Assembly (NCBI RefSeq): GCF_000612505.1
Contig: NZ_CP004078.1
Span: 2,034,001-2,098,000 of the forward strand
Reading direction: 5' to 3'
Length of the DNA stretch: 64,000 nt
DNA from: Paenibacillus sabinae T27
GTDB taxonomy: Bacteria; Bacillota; Bacilli; Paenibacillales; Paenibacillaceae
Shown here: piece by piece, positions 45,091 to 52,849 of the stretch
Position numbering within the stretch: position 1 is the stretch's first letter
Layout of the letters: each line of letters starts with the position of its first letter
Notes under the pieces: generated by a model
Databases searched by the model: none
Told to the model about the DNA's origin: nothing
The model's input: the letters and a program-made list of their open reading frames with translations, nothing else
Translations under genes and position numbers: made by a program

Positions 45091-45218
45091 CCTGCAACGG
45101 TGCAGGTATTCTCCTCCGATCTCCCCACCAATCGGCCCGCGAGCTCTAATAGCTGCATAATCGCATCTTTTACTTCCCCATGCGCCAAATTCACCTGAAA
45201 TACCTGCATATTTGCAGG
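45091..45218. repeat. Two CCTGCA-N4-TGCAGG palindromes
   Basis: CCTGCA-ACGG-TGCAGG at 45091-45106 and CCTGCA-TATT-TGCAGG at 45203-45218 have identical 6-base arms and different loops. Between them is a GATCTCC-rich and a TAGCTGCATAATCGCA stretch. Paired palindromes like this suggest a dispersed intergenic repeat. Confidence 0.55.
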
Positions 45219-45249
45219 AAAATGCCAGCCCCTCTACGCCGGTCACTCC

Positions 45250-45281
45250 TAAGCCCAAACTCGACTAAGCCCAAACTCGAC
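45250..45281 (+). repeat. Perfect 16-bp tandem duplication
   Basis: TAAGCCCAAACTCGAC occurs twice in direct succession with no differences. Confidence 0.9.
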
Positions 45282-45555
45282 ACTTACCTTAATCGCAGAT
45301 TCAGACATGAGCTTGCTTTTCTGGACCGTTCAAAGCGGTGCGCCGCCGCCTCGAAATCGTCCGTCAACATAGGAAAACAAGCAGTTCCCGGGCTAAATCC
45401 TGCGCGCTGTGATCCTGAACCCGATTGTGCTACAATGAATAAATTGTTCCATCGGGTAATGGCGGTCCTCCCCAGAGCCGTTTATTTCTGCCGGAAAAGG
45501 GTATAGCTAAACTGTGGGCGTTTGCCGATTTATCGTTTTAAAGCGGTGAAAAACG

Positions 45556-45592
45556 GAGGATTTTTATGCATTTTTGAGGATTTTCAAGCATT
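45556..45592 (+). repeat. Imperfect 17-bp direct repeat, period 20
   Basis: GAGGATTTTTATGCATT and GAGGATTTTCAAGCATT differ at three positions and lie 20 bases apart, about 45 bases upstream of the promoter of the polyamine operon. Confidence 0.6.
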
Positions 45593-45635
45593 ATTATTGT
45601 TTGTGTAAATTCTTCACGGTATTCGTCGATTTTTA

Positions 45636-45664
45636 TTGATTATTTGCGGCAGGTTTTGTATAAT
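45636..45664 (+). promoter_or_regulatory. Sigma-A promoter of the carboxynorspermidine operon
   Basis: TTGATT and TATAAT are separated by 17 bases. It leaves a 5' leader of about 105 bases with a hairpin CGCTT-TCC-AAGCG at about 45691-45703, then GAGGAGGT before the start. Confidence 0.75.
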
Positions 45665-45778
45665 CAGCGTTGTTGATTTTTCGTAAGCATGCGCTTTCCA
45701 AGCGAGTTTTGCTGAAATCATATTTAATGAAGCTATTTCAATTTCACCATTACACTTTTTTTGAGGAGGTCTTTCATT

Positions 45779-46978
45779 TTGGGAAAAGCGTTAATTATCG
45801 GCGCTGGCGGCGTCGCAAGCGTTGTTGTTCATAAATGCTGCCAGAACCCGGATGTTTTTGAGGAGATCTGTATTGCGAGCAGAACGGTAGAAAAATGCGA
45901 AGCTTTGAAAAAGAAATTGGACGGAGGCCGCACGAAAATCCAGACGGCCCGGGTTGACGCCGACAATACCGAAGAGGTAATTCAGCTCATCAAAAGCTTT
46001 GGGCCGGACGTCGTTATTAACGTGGCGCTCCCTTACCAGGACCTGACCATTATGGATGCCTGCCTTGCAACGGGCGTGCATTATCTGGATACCGCGAACT
46101 ACGAGCCGCCGGAAACGGCGAAATTCGAATACAGCTGGCAGTGGGCGTACAAGAAGAAATTCGAAGAAGCCGGCATTATGGCTGTACTGGGCTGCGGCTT
46201 TGATCCGGGTGTAACCGGCGTATTCTCGGCCTATGCGCTCAAGCATTATTTTGACGAAATTCACACGATCGATATTGTTGACGCCAACGCGGGCGATCAC
46301 GGCTATCCTTTCGCGACCAACTTCAACCCGGAGATCAACATCCGCGAAATTACCGCCAACGGACGCTACTACGAGAACGGCGAATGGATTGAAACGCCGC
46401 CGCTTTCCGAGAAGAAGGTATACGACCTGCCGGAAATCGGACCGAAGGACATTTACCTGCTGTATCATGAAGAGCTGGAATCCCTGGCCAAAAATATTAC
46501 GGGAATCAAGAAAATCCGCTTCTGGATGACCTTCTCCCAGAACTACCTGACTCACCTGAAGGTGCTGGAGAACGTCGGCATGACTTCCATCGAGCCGATT
46601 GTGTTCGAAGGCAAGGAGATCATTCCGCTGCAATTCCTGAAGGCGGTTCTGCCGGACCCGGCGTCGCTCGGACCGAGAACGAAGGGCAAGACGAACATCG
46701 GCATTATCGCTCAGGGCACCAAAGACGGCGAGCCGAAGAATTACTACGTCTACAATGTATGCGACCATCAAGAATGCTATCGTGAAGTTGGCTCCCAGGC
46801 CATTTCCTACACGACCGGCGTACCGGCCATGATCGGCGCGATGCTGATGATTAAGGGAACCTGGATGAAACCGGGCGTTTACAACGTGGAAGAACTGGAC
46901 CCAGACCCGTTCATGGAGCTGCTGAATACTAAAGGACTGCCGTGGCAGGAAGATTTCTCGCCGACGCTGCTGGATTAG
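45779..46978 (+). CDS. Carboxynorspermidine/carboxyspermidine dehydrogenase (saccharopine dehydrogenase family)
   Basis: This 399-residue NADPH enzyme joins aspartate-semialdehyde to a diamine (putrescine or diaminopropane) to give carboxyspermidine or carboxynorspermidine. The N-terminal Rossmann motif is ALIIGAGGVASVVVHK; VVINVALPYQDLTIMDACL, GCGFDPGVTGVFSAYAL and the C-terminal part match the Lys1-like group that pairs with NspC. TTG at 45779 has GAGGAGG nine bases upstream. The decarboxylase gene follows after eight bases, which supports this function over true saccharopine metabolism. Cytoplasmic. Confidence 0.9.
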   Translation: MGKALIIGAGGVASVVVHKCCQNPDVFEEICIASRTVEKCEALKKKLDGGRTKIQTARVDADNTEEVIQLIKSFGPDVVINVALPYQDLTIMDACLATGVHYLDTANYEPPETAKFEYSWQWAYKKKFEEAGIMAVLGCGFDPGVTGVFSAYALKHYFDEIHTIDIVDANAGDHGYPFATNFNPEINIREITANGRYYENGEWIETPPLSEKKVYDLPEIGPKDIYLLYHEELESLAKNITGIKKIRFWMTFSQNYLTHLKVLENVGMTSIEPIVFEGKEIIPLQFLKAVLPDPASLGPRTKGKTNIGIIAQGTKDGEPKNYYVYNVCDHQECYREVGSQAISYTTGVPAMIGAMLMIKGTWMKPGVYNVEELDPDPFMELLNTKGLPWQEDFSPTLLD

Positions 46979-46986
46979 GATTTGTG

Positions 46987-48126
46987 ATGAAAGAGATTAA
47001 TTTCAGCGCGGTTCCTTCACCAAGTTATGTTGTAGACGAAAGGCTTCTTGTCAAAAATCTTGAGCTGCTGAACTCTGTTCAGGAGCGTACGGGCGCGCAT
47101 ATCCTGCTGGCCCAAAAAGGCTTTTCCATGCATGCTCTCTACCCGCTTGTAGGGAAATATCTGAAAGGCGTCACTTCCAGCTCCTTGTTCGAAGCCCGTC
47201 TCGGTTACGAAAAAATGGGCAAAGAGGTTCACGCCTACGCTCCGGCGTATGTGGACTCGGAATTCGATGAGCTGATGGAGTACAGCGATCATATTGTTTT
47301 TAACTCCTTCGACCAGTGGAGTCGCTACAAGGAGAAGGTTCAGAGCGCTCCGAAGCATATCAGCTGCGGCATCCGCGTGAATCCCGAGTATTCCGAAATC
47401 GAGATTCCGCTCTACGATCCCTGCTACAACAATTCCAGAATGGGCGTGACGCTGGATAACTTCCGGCCGGAGGAGTTGGACGGCATCGAAGGCCTGCATT
47501 TCCATACGATGTGCGAGCAGAACTCGGATACACTGGAGCGGACGATCAAGGTCGTGGACGAGAAATTCGGTCCATATTTGAAAGGCATGAAGTGGCTCAA
47601 TTTCGGCGGCGGGCATCATATTACGCGTCCCGATTACGATGTGGAGACGCTTGTGCGCTGTATTTTATATATGAAGGAAAAATACAACCTCCAGATTTAC
47701 CTGGAACCGGGCGAAGCCATCGCCCTGAATACCGGATATCTGGTGGCGACAGTGCTGGACGTGGTCAAGAACGGCATGGAAATTGCCATTCTCGACACCT
47801 CGGCGGAATGCCATATGCCCGATGTGCTGGCCATGCCTTACCGGCCGAACATCATAGGTGCGGGGCAGCCGAACGAGTATGAGCATACGTACCGCCTCGG
47901 TGGACTGACCTGTCTCGCAGGGGACATTATCGGCGATTATTCGTTCAAGCAGCCGCTCAAGAACGGCGACCGTCTCGTATTCCTCGACATGGCGCATTAC
48001 TCGATGGTCAAGAACCACATGTTCAACGGAGTGAACCTGCCGTCCATCGTGTCCTACAACGATGAGGAAGGCGTCAAGGTGATTCGTACCTTCGGCTATG
48101 AGGATTACAGCGGCCGCTTGTCGTAA
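46987..48126 (+). CDS. nspC: Carboxynorspermidine decarboxylase
   Basis: This 379-residue PLP enzyme (alanine-racemase fold III) removes CO2 from carboxynorspermidine/carboxyspermidine to make norspermidine/spermidine. PLP lysine lies in ILLAQKGFSMHALYP; other family landmarks are FHTMCEQNSDTLERT, WLNFGGGHHITRPDYD, YLEPGEAIALNTGYL and DTSAECHMPDVLAMPY. It lies eight bases after the dehydrogenase and ends before three hairpins. Together they form the alternative route to triamines, used where SpeE/SpeD are lacking or in addition. Start ATG with AGGA upstream. Confidence 0.93.
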   Translation: MKEINFSAVPSPSYVVDERLLVKNLELLNSVQERTGAHILLAQKGFSMHALYPLVGKYLKGVTSSSLFEARLGYEKMGKEVHAYAPAYVDSEFDELMEYSDHIVFNSFDQWSRYKEKVQSAPKHISCGIRVNPEYSEIEIPLYDPCYNNSRMGVTLDNFRPEELDGIEGLHFHTMCEQNSDTLERTIKVVDEKFGPYLKGMKWLNFGGGHHITRPDYDVETLVRCILYMKEKYNLQIYLEPGEAIALNTGYLVATVLDVVKNGMEIAILDTSAECHMPDVLAMPYRPNIIGAGQPNEYEHTYRLGGLTCLAGDIIGDYSFKQPLKNGDRLVFLDMAHYSMVKNHMFNGVNLPSIVSYNDEEGVKVIRTFGYEDYSGRLS

Positions 48127-48178
48127 GGCAGGCGTAGACAGAAAATGATATGAAGCCAATTCATATCTGTGTGTGGGA

Positions 48179-48208
48179 GAAGGGCAGCTTACCGGCTGTC
48201 CTTCTTTC
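48179..48208 (+). terminator. First hairpin after nspC
   Basis: GAAGG-G-CAGC / GCTG-T-CCTTC stem (one G-U) with a 6-base loop, then TTTC. Confidence 0.6.
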
Positions 48209-48209
48209 G

Positions 48210-48258
48210 AAATATCAGAAAGAGTCAGCTGCGCCCATATCCTTTTTCTGATATTTTT
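48210..48258. terminator. Second hairpin after nspC
   Basis: AAATATCAGAAA / TTTCTGATATTT is a perfect 12-base stem, followed by further T on the plus strand. The arms are AT-rich; it could also act on the other strand. Confidence 0.7.
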
Positions 48259-48262
48259 ACGA

Positions 48263-48309
48263 GAAACGGTTACCTTCCTCTTTCAGAGGACAGTGAAGCC
48301 GTTTCTTTT
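48263..48309 (+). terminator. Third hairpin after nspC
   Basis: GAAACGG / CCGTTTC outer stem with an inner CCTCT-TTC-AGAGG hairpin, followed by TTTTC. It lies some 60 bases before the ArsR-type gene. Confidence 0.6.
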
Positions 48310-48369
48310 CTATATAGGTAGAACTTTTGGTATACTGGGAACAAAACAACCAAGAATGGGTGTCGAGTA

Positions 48370-48699
48370 ATGAAAAATGAAGATATTCTTGCGGTACTGA
48401 AGGCACTGTCTAATGAGACCCGCCTAAACATCCTTTGCTGGCTGCGGGAGCCGGAAAAAATGAATGAGAATCTGCCTAATGTCATTAAAGAAGAGTTCCC
48501 GGGCGGTGTCTGCGTGGGAAGCATTCAGGAAAAATCCGGTCTTGCGCAGTCGGTCATCTCCTCATACCTGTCATCTATGCAGAAGGCCGGACTGCTGGAG
48601 TCCCGCCGCTTTGGCCAATGGACCTATTACAGGCGAAATGAAGAGGCGATCGCAGCCTTTTTGGAGGGCTTTGAGGCCGGACTGCAGGCGAAGAAGTAG
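48370..48699 (+). CDS. ArsR-type helix-turn-helix regulator
   Basis: This 109-residue protein is a winged-helix repressor: DILAVLKALSNETRLNILCWL at the start, IQEKSGLAQSVISSYLSSMQKAGLLESRR as recognition helix, and WTYYRRNEEAI as wing. There is no obvious metal-binding Cys pair (one Cys at about 22 and one at 48), so it probably senses something other than arsenite. It lies 103 bases upstream of the Old Yellow Enzyme gene, and a perfect inverted repeat between the two is a possible operator. Confidence 0.88.
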   Translation: MKNEDILAVLKALSNETRLNILCWLREPEKMNENLPNVIKEEFPGGVCVGSIQEKSGLAQSVISSYLSSMQKAGLLESRRFGQWTYYRRNEEAIAAFLEGFEAGLQAKK

Positions 48700-48740
48700 C
48701 AGCTCTGAAGGTTTTCACCGTATTGCTTGCATTTCCATCG

Positions 48741-48772
48741 ATTAATCTATATATTTGTATTTACAGATTAAT
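48741..48772. promoter_or_regulatory. Inverted repeat, possible operator of the flavin oxidoreductase gene
   Basis: ATTAATCT (48741-48748) and AGATTAAT (48765-48772) are perfect 8-base arms separated by 16 AT-rich bases. It lies about 30 bases before the start codon, immediately after the ArsR-type regulator gene. No T-run follows, so it is not a terminator. Confidence 0.5.
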
Positions 48773-48802
48773 GCCTTTTTCTATATAGGAGGAGAGAATG
48801 AG

Positions 48803-49915
48803 ATGACTGTATCCAAAACAGCTGCGGCTCTGTTCAAGCCTTTTGAAAGCGGCCGATTGAAGCTTGAAAATCGTATTGTCATGGCCCCGATGACCCGATC
48901 CTTTTCGCCAACAGGCGTTCCAGGTCCAGACGTGGCCGGATATTACCGCCGGAGGGCGGAAAACGGCGTCGGTCTCATCATCACCGAAGGAACAGTCATT
49001 AACCATCCTGCTGCGGCTGCTGACAGCGGCGTGCCGCATTTTTACGGAGAGGAAGCTCTGGAAGGATGGGCGCGCGTCGTTCGCGAAGTTCATGAAGCGG
49101 GCGGCAAAATCGCTCCGCAGATTTGGCATACCGGAACCGCCCGCGATCGGAAGAATTTCCCGGATTCGAATGCCGACCCGATCGGGCCGTCGGGCCTCAG
49201 CCTGACCGGTGAGCAGGTATCAGAACCGCTAACGGTTGAAGAGATTCGCGGTCTCGTGCAGGCTTATGCCCAGGCCGCTGCCGATGCGAAGAGCGCCGGA
49301 TTTGACGCGGTGGAGATCCACGGCGCGCACGGCTATCTCATTGACCAGTTCTTCTGGGACTTTACCAATAAGCGTACGGATGAGTATGGCGGCGACCTGG
49401 TTGGCCGCACCCGATTCGCGGTAGAGATCATCGAGGCGGTGCGAGCTGCGGTCGGTCCTGACTTCCCGATTATCTTCCGTTTCTCCCAGTGGAAGCCGGT
49501 CGATTACGGCGTCAAGCTGGCAGCTAACCCGGAGGAGCTGGAGCGCTTCCTCGCGCCGTTGTCTGCGGCAGGCGTTGATATTTTCCATGCCTCTACGCGC
49601 CGCTTCTGGGAACCGGAGTTCGAGGGCTCGGATCTCAATCTGGCGGGCTGGACTCAGAAGCTGACCGGCAAGCCGGCTATTACCGTAGGCTCTATCGGCT
49701 TGGACTCCGATTTCACAAGCCTGTTCGAGGAGGGCAAGGGCGGGCAGTATGCCGGCCTTGACAGCCTGATCGAGCGTCTGGAGCGCGGAGAGTTCGACCT
49801 CGTCGCAGTTGGTCGAGCACTGCTGACCGACCCCGCGTGGGCGGCCAAGATCCGCGACAATCGCATCGAAGAACTGCAGCCCTTCAAGCGGGAGGATCTT
49901 GCTACGCTGAGCTGA
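48803..49915 (+). CDS. NADH:flavin oxidoreductase, Old Yellow Enzyme family
   Basis: This 370-residue FMN enzyme reduces activated C=C bonds using NAD(P)H. It has the OYE features: FKPFESGRLKLENRIVMAPMTRS near the start, IWHTGTA, the substrate-binding HGAHGYLIDQFFWD (usual H-x-A-H/H-x-x-H), and RTRFAVEIIEAVR. A C-terminal VGRALLTDPAWAAKI holds FMN phosphate-binding residues. The starting ATG has AGGAGGAGAG upstream. It is preceded by an ArsR-type regulator on the same strand, probably its regulator. It ends before a perfect terminator. Confidence 0.92.
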   Translation: MTVSKTAAALFKPFESGRLKLENRIVMAPMTRSFSPTGVPGPDVAGYYRRRAENGVGLIITEGTVINHPAAAADSGVPHFYGEEALEGWARVVREVHEAGGKIAPQIWHTGTARDRKNFPDSNADPIGPSGLSLTGEQVSEPLTVEEIRGLVQAYAQAAADAKSAGFDAVEIHGAHGYLIDQFFWDFTNKRTDEYGGDLVGRTRFAVEIIEAVRAAVGPDFPIIFRFSQWKPVDYGVKLAANPEELERFLAPLSAAGVDIFHASTRRFWEPEFEGSDLNLAGWTQKLTGKPAITVGSIGLDSDFTSLFEEGKGGQYAGLDSLIERLERGEFDLVAVGRALLTDPAWAAKIRDNRIEELQPFKREDLATLS

Positions 49916-49953
49916 TTCAACGCCGATTGACCCATAGCAGACGGCATAATTCC

Positions 49954-49989
49954 AAGGCCTTTTCGGACTCAGTCCGAAAGGGCCTTTTA
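49954..49989 (+). terminator. Terminator after the flavin oxidoreductase gene
   Basis: AAGGCC...TTCGGACT / AGTCCGAA...GGGCCTTT is a long stem with a two-base loop, ending in four T. Confidence 0.88.
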
Positions 49990-50005
49990 TATGTAATAAT
50001 AAAGG

Positions 50006-50034
50006 TTGATTTGCGAACACATGTTTGGTAAAAT
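50006..50034 (+). promoter_or_regulatory. Sigma-A promoter of the RidA-family gene
   Basis: TTGATT and TAAAAT are separated by 17 bases, about 40 bases before the start codon. Confidence 0.65.
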
Positions 50035-50074
50035 GGCGATAAGTAATTATTTTCCACCGGAAAGGATGTTTGAG

Positions 50075-50431
50075 ATGATTATCAGAACGTCATCGCATTA
50101 TGGAGATGATACCTGCTCATCTTACGTAACGGCAGGGGATTTTATCTTTCTTTCGCATCACGCAGGTGGGCATGAATCAAATGATATCGTACACCAAATG
50201 GAAGCCAGCTTCGACAGCCTGGCGGCTACCTTGGAATCGGCCGGAGCGACATTTGGCGATATTGTCCAGATCAATCTGTATCTCAAGAATATTGAGGATT
50301 TCAGAGTAGCGAAGGATGTGTTTTATAAATATTTCAAGAAGGATCATTTTCCTGCGCGAATGACAACCACTACCGATTTCGTGAATCCGACTTGCTTATG
50401 TATGCTCGATGCCGTTGCTTATAGCAGCTGA
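50075..50431 (+). CDS. RidA (YjgF/YER057c/UK114) family protein
   Basis: This 118-residue protein resembles RidA-type enamine/imine deaminases: AGDFIFLSHHAGG, MEASFDSLAATLESAGATFGDIVQINLYL, and ARMTTTTDFVNPTCLCMLDAVAYS at the end. In RidA the key Arg lies in the R-T/R-V-A motif; here the corresponding place has ARMTTTTDF, with the Arg present. RidA proteins clear reactive 2-aminoacrylate made by PLP enzymes. ATG at 50075 has AAAGGA eight bases upstream; the open frame continues left into the promoter, so longer starts are unlikely. Confidence 0.85.
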   Translation: MIIRTSSHYGDDTCSSYVTAGDFIFLSHHAGGHESNDIVHQMEASFDSLAATLESAGATFGDIVQINLYLKNIEDFRVAKDVFYKYFKKDHFPARMTTTTDFVNPTCLCMLDAVAYSS

Positions 50432-50447
50432 TTTTACATATGAAAAA

Positions 50448-50479
50448 GGCATTCAAAACCATGAACGGTTTCGAATGCC
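50448..50479 (-). terminator. Hairpin with T-run on the minus strand
   Basis: GGCATTC-AAACC / GGTTT-GAATGCC pairs with one mismatch. Only the minus strand has a following T5, so the orientation fits leftward transcripts, though no leftward gene lies nearby. It may be a transcription block between the RidA and kinase genes. Confidence 0.45.
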
Positions 50480-50622
50480 GCGAAGAAAGATGTCGATGGA
50501 GTTTATTTCATCCAAACCCACAATTTTTTATGCGCCGGTCCGGAGGCTGTGATACAATGATCTGGTTGTTTTTAGCTTATGTATTCAGACAGGGAGCTTT
50601 CCCAGGTAAAGGAGCTTACATA

Positions 50623-51288
50623 ATGAACCGATATCATATCCCGGAAAATGCGCTGATCACGGTGGCCGGAACCGTCGGCGTAGGCAAATCCACCTTGACG
50701 GCAGCCTTGGCGAAGAGCCTCGGCTTTCGGACCTCGCTGGAGCAGGTTGAGCATAATCCGTATCTGGAGAAATTCTATGTTGATTTTGAGCGCTGGAGCT
50801 TCCATCTGCAAATCTATTTTCTTGCCGAAAGGTTTAAGGAGCAGAAGAGGATGCATGAATTGGGCGGGGGCTTCGTGCAGGACCGTTCGATTTATGAGGA
50901 TACCGGCATTTTCGCCAAAATGCATGCCGATCAGGGTACGATGTCCGTGACGGATTACGCTACATATACCAGCCTCTACGAGGCGATGGTGATGACGCCT
51001 TATTTTCCGCATCCCCATGTGCTGATTTATTTGGAAGGCGCCCTCCCGTCTATTCTGTGCCGGATTAAGGAACGCGGGCGCGAAATGGAGATTCGGACTG
51101 ACCGAACCTATTGGGAGAAAATGTATGAACGGTATTCGGCATGGATTGACGGCTTTGACGTTTGCCCGGTGCTGCGGCTCAATATCGACGAGTACGATGT
51201 GAACGACCACGCCTCTATGGAGAGCATATTAACGCAAATTGGGGAGCTAACCCGGCTGAAGGAAGCGGACCGGAGCCATGTTTATTAG
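50623..51288 (+). CDS. Deoxynucleoside kinase (dGK/dAK-type)
   Basis: This 221-residue cytoplasmic kinase phosphorylates deoxynucleosides for DNA synthesis salvage. P-loop TVAGTVGVGKST at residues 13-24, the sensor Glu in EQVEHNPYLEKFY, and the DRS motif in FVQDRSIYEDTGIF are all present, plus a lid-type basic CRIKERGREME. Which base it prefers (dG, dA, dC) cannot be read. AAAGGAG precedes the ATG. A long open frame runs left of it, but without ribosome binding site. In Bacillus there are paired dck/dgk genes; here only one is found. Confidence 0.9.
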   Translation: MNRYHIPENALITVAGTVGVGKSTLTAALAKSLGFRTSLEQVEHNPYLEKFYVDFERWSFHLQIYFLAERFKEQKRMHELGGGFVQDRSIYEDTGIFAKMHADQGTMSVTDYATYTSLYEAMVMTPYFPHPHVLIYLEGALPSILCRIKERGREMEIRTDRTYWEKMYERYSAWIDGFDVCPVLRLNIDEYDVNDHASMESILTQIGELTRLKEADRSHVY

Positions 51289-51441
51289 TAACGAAACGGA
51301 AATCTTTCATAGAGGACAGGCTCTCGGAGGTCGGCGGCTTCTTTTTTTGTGAGAATTCCCTGAAAAATGGCAACTATTCTTCTCTCGTCGCGTTTAAAGA
51401 TAGGGGCTGCTATTTTTATAGGGAACAGGAGAATTGGACAA

Positions 51442-52692
51442 ATGAAGCATTGGGGAAAAATATTGCTATGCGGCGCGCTGCTGCTGGGGAGCGCCCCGGC
51501 CGCCGTGCCCGGGACCGCTTCGGCGGCCGGGGAAGTCTCGATTATACTTGACGGCTATCCGCTGCCATTTCCGGTGGAGCCTTTGGTCAAGAATGGTACG
51601 ACGATGGTACCGTTCCGGGCCATCTCCGAAGCGCTGGGCATAAAAGTGCAGTGGAATCAGAGCGCGAAGCGAATTACCGCCTCCAGAGTGGACAAGGCGG
51701 TAGTAAAAAATGTGGTTCTGACGCTCGGCAGCAAGACCGCGCTGGTAAATGGCGGTTCAGCGAAGCTGGCGGTCGCGCCGCAGACGATTCGCGGTACAAC
51801 GATGATCCCGCTGAGCTTCTTTAGCCAGCAGTTCGGTGCAAAGGTATCGTGGAATCAATCTACGAAGACGGTGTCGATCACCTCGCCGAAGACGGAGATG
51901 TACACGCTGGGCTTTTATGCGATGTCCTCATACAGCGAATATGCGCTGCTCCCGGATTTCGACGCGATGGCGTTTGGATGGAGCCGGCTGGACAAGAACG
52001 GCGAGCTGACCACCACGGGCGCGGATCACTACTGGCCGAAGGCAGACGGCGATATTACGCCGGAATATATTGTACAGAACGCAGATGCCGGAGGAACAAC
52101 GCCATATCTTATGGTCTATTCCGGAGACGACGGTCTTGAAGTGACCAAGAACCTGGAAGATAAGGCGCTTCAGGAGAGAACGATTGCGAATATCATAGAG
52201 CTGGCTGTGCAGAAAGGCTTCAAAGGCATCGTGCTGGATCTGGAGGGGCTCGGCATGACCGGAGACAAGGCAAAGGCGGCGGCGGATTATAACGCTTTTG
52301 TGAAAAATCTGTCCGGCAAGGCGCGCGCGCAGGGGCTGAAGCTCAGCATCGCCGTCCATCCGATCAACAGCTCTTACACCGGCTATGATTACAAGACGCT
52401 CGCGTCTTTGGCCGATGATTTGATTGTGATGGCTTACGCCTACGAGGACGAACAACGTCCCGAACCGACGGCTAAAGTAGACGAAGCGATCCGGCTCGCC
52501 CTGAAACAGACGACCAAGGACAAGATCGTGCTGGGCGTCTCTCTCTATAGCGAGAACGAAAGCTCCGTCAATACGAAAATCGGCCTTGCCAAGCGTTACG
52601 GCCTGAAGGGGATCGCCGTCTGGCGTCTGGGCCTGATCGGCCAGAAGGCGTGGAATGAAATGAACAAGTCGGTGGAATTGAGCAAATCTTAG
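51442..52692 (+). CDS. Secreted copper-amine-oxidase-N / glycoside hydrolase 18 protein
   Basis: This 416-residue protein has a signal peptide (MKHWGKILLCGALLLG... to about residue 30, ASA-AGE), then a copper-amine-oxidase N-terminal-like domain (residues 35-145; VSIILDGYPLPFPVEPLVKNGTTMVPFRAISEALGI and MIPLSFFSQQFGAKVSW), then a GH18-type TIM barrel. The catalytic region reads KGIVLDLEGLGM, in which the D-x-E of the GH18 motif is kept. The barrel is related to spore/cell-wall YaaH- and SleL-like N-acetylglucosaminidases. It probably acts on peptidoglycan outside the cell. AGGAG stands 11 bases before the ATG. A very strong terminator follows. Confidence 0.85.
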   Translation: MKHWGKILLCGALLLGSAPAAVPGTASAAGEVSIILDGYPLPFPVEPLVKNGTTMVPFRAISEALGIKVQWNQSAKRITASRVDKAVVKNVVLTLGSKTALVNGGSAKLAVAPQTIRGTTMIPLSFFSQQFGAKVSWNQSTKTVSITSPKTEMYTLGFYAMSSYSEYALLPDFDAMAFGWSRLDKNGELTTTGADHYWPKADGDITPEYIVQNADAGGTTPYLMVYSGDDGLEVTKNLEDKALQERTIANIIELAVQKGFKGIVLDLEGLGMTGDKAKAAADYNAFVKNLSGKARAQGLKLSIAVHPINSSYTGYDYKTLASLADDLIVMAYAYEDEQRPEPTAKVDEAIRLALKQTTKDKIVLGVSLYSENESSVNTKIGLAKRYGLKGIAVWRLGLIGQKAWNEMNKSVELSKS

Positions 52693-52717
52693 AGCGAACA
52701 ATTGAGCGAATAAAACG

Positions 52718-52766
52718 AACGAGGCTGACCGAAGGGGATCAAAAATTACCTTCGGTCAGCCTCGTT
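52718..52766 (+). terminator. Terminator of the GH18 gene
   Basis: AACGAGGCTGACCGAAGG / CCTTCGGTCAGCCTCGTT is a perfect 18-base stem with a 13-base loop, so strong that it may also stop leftward transcription of the TetR gene. The T-run is short on either strand. Confidence 0.8.
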
Positions 52767-52849
52767 TCGTATACGGTCGCTTTGCGGTATCCGCTAATCC
52801 AAGCAGGCATTGTCTCCTGTCATCTGTCCTATCGGAGCGGACAGCCGCA

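Larger units (their letters stand above)
44677..45778. other. Gene-free 1.1-kb region with several repeat types
   Basis: No open frame here has both a ribosome binding site and protein-like composition; the two open frames present (near 44838 and 45180) are low in complexity or lack starts. It holds the heptamer array, two CCTGCA-N4-TGCAGG palindromes, two short tandem duplications, and at its right end the promoter and leader of the polyamine operon. Confidence 0.6.

Noticed and set aside
44838..45149. A 103-codon open frame running through the heptamer array
   Set aside because: Its middle is simply the translated heptamer repeat (Gly/Tyr/Leu/Arg periodic) and it lacks a ribosome binding site.
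44924..45281. CRISPR-like spacing of repeats
   Set aside because: Repeat units are 6-16 bases and contiguous, or palindromic without regular spacers; no cas genes occur in the window.
45779..46978. Lysine-pathway saccharopine dehydrogenase
   Set aside because: The adjacent nspC-like decarboxylase gene points to carboxynorspermidine/carboxyspermidine dehydrogenase instead.
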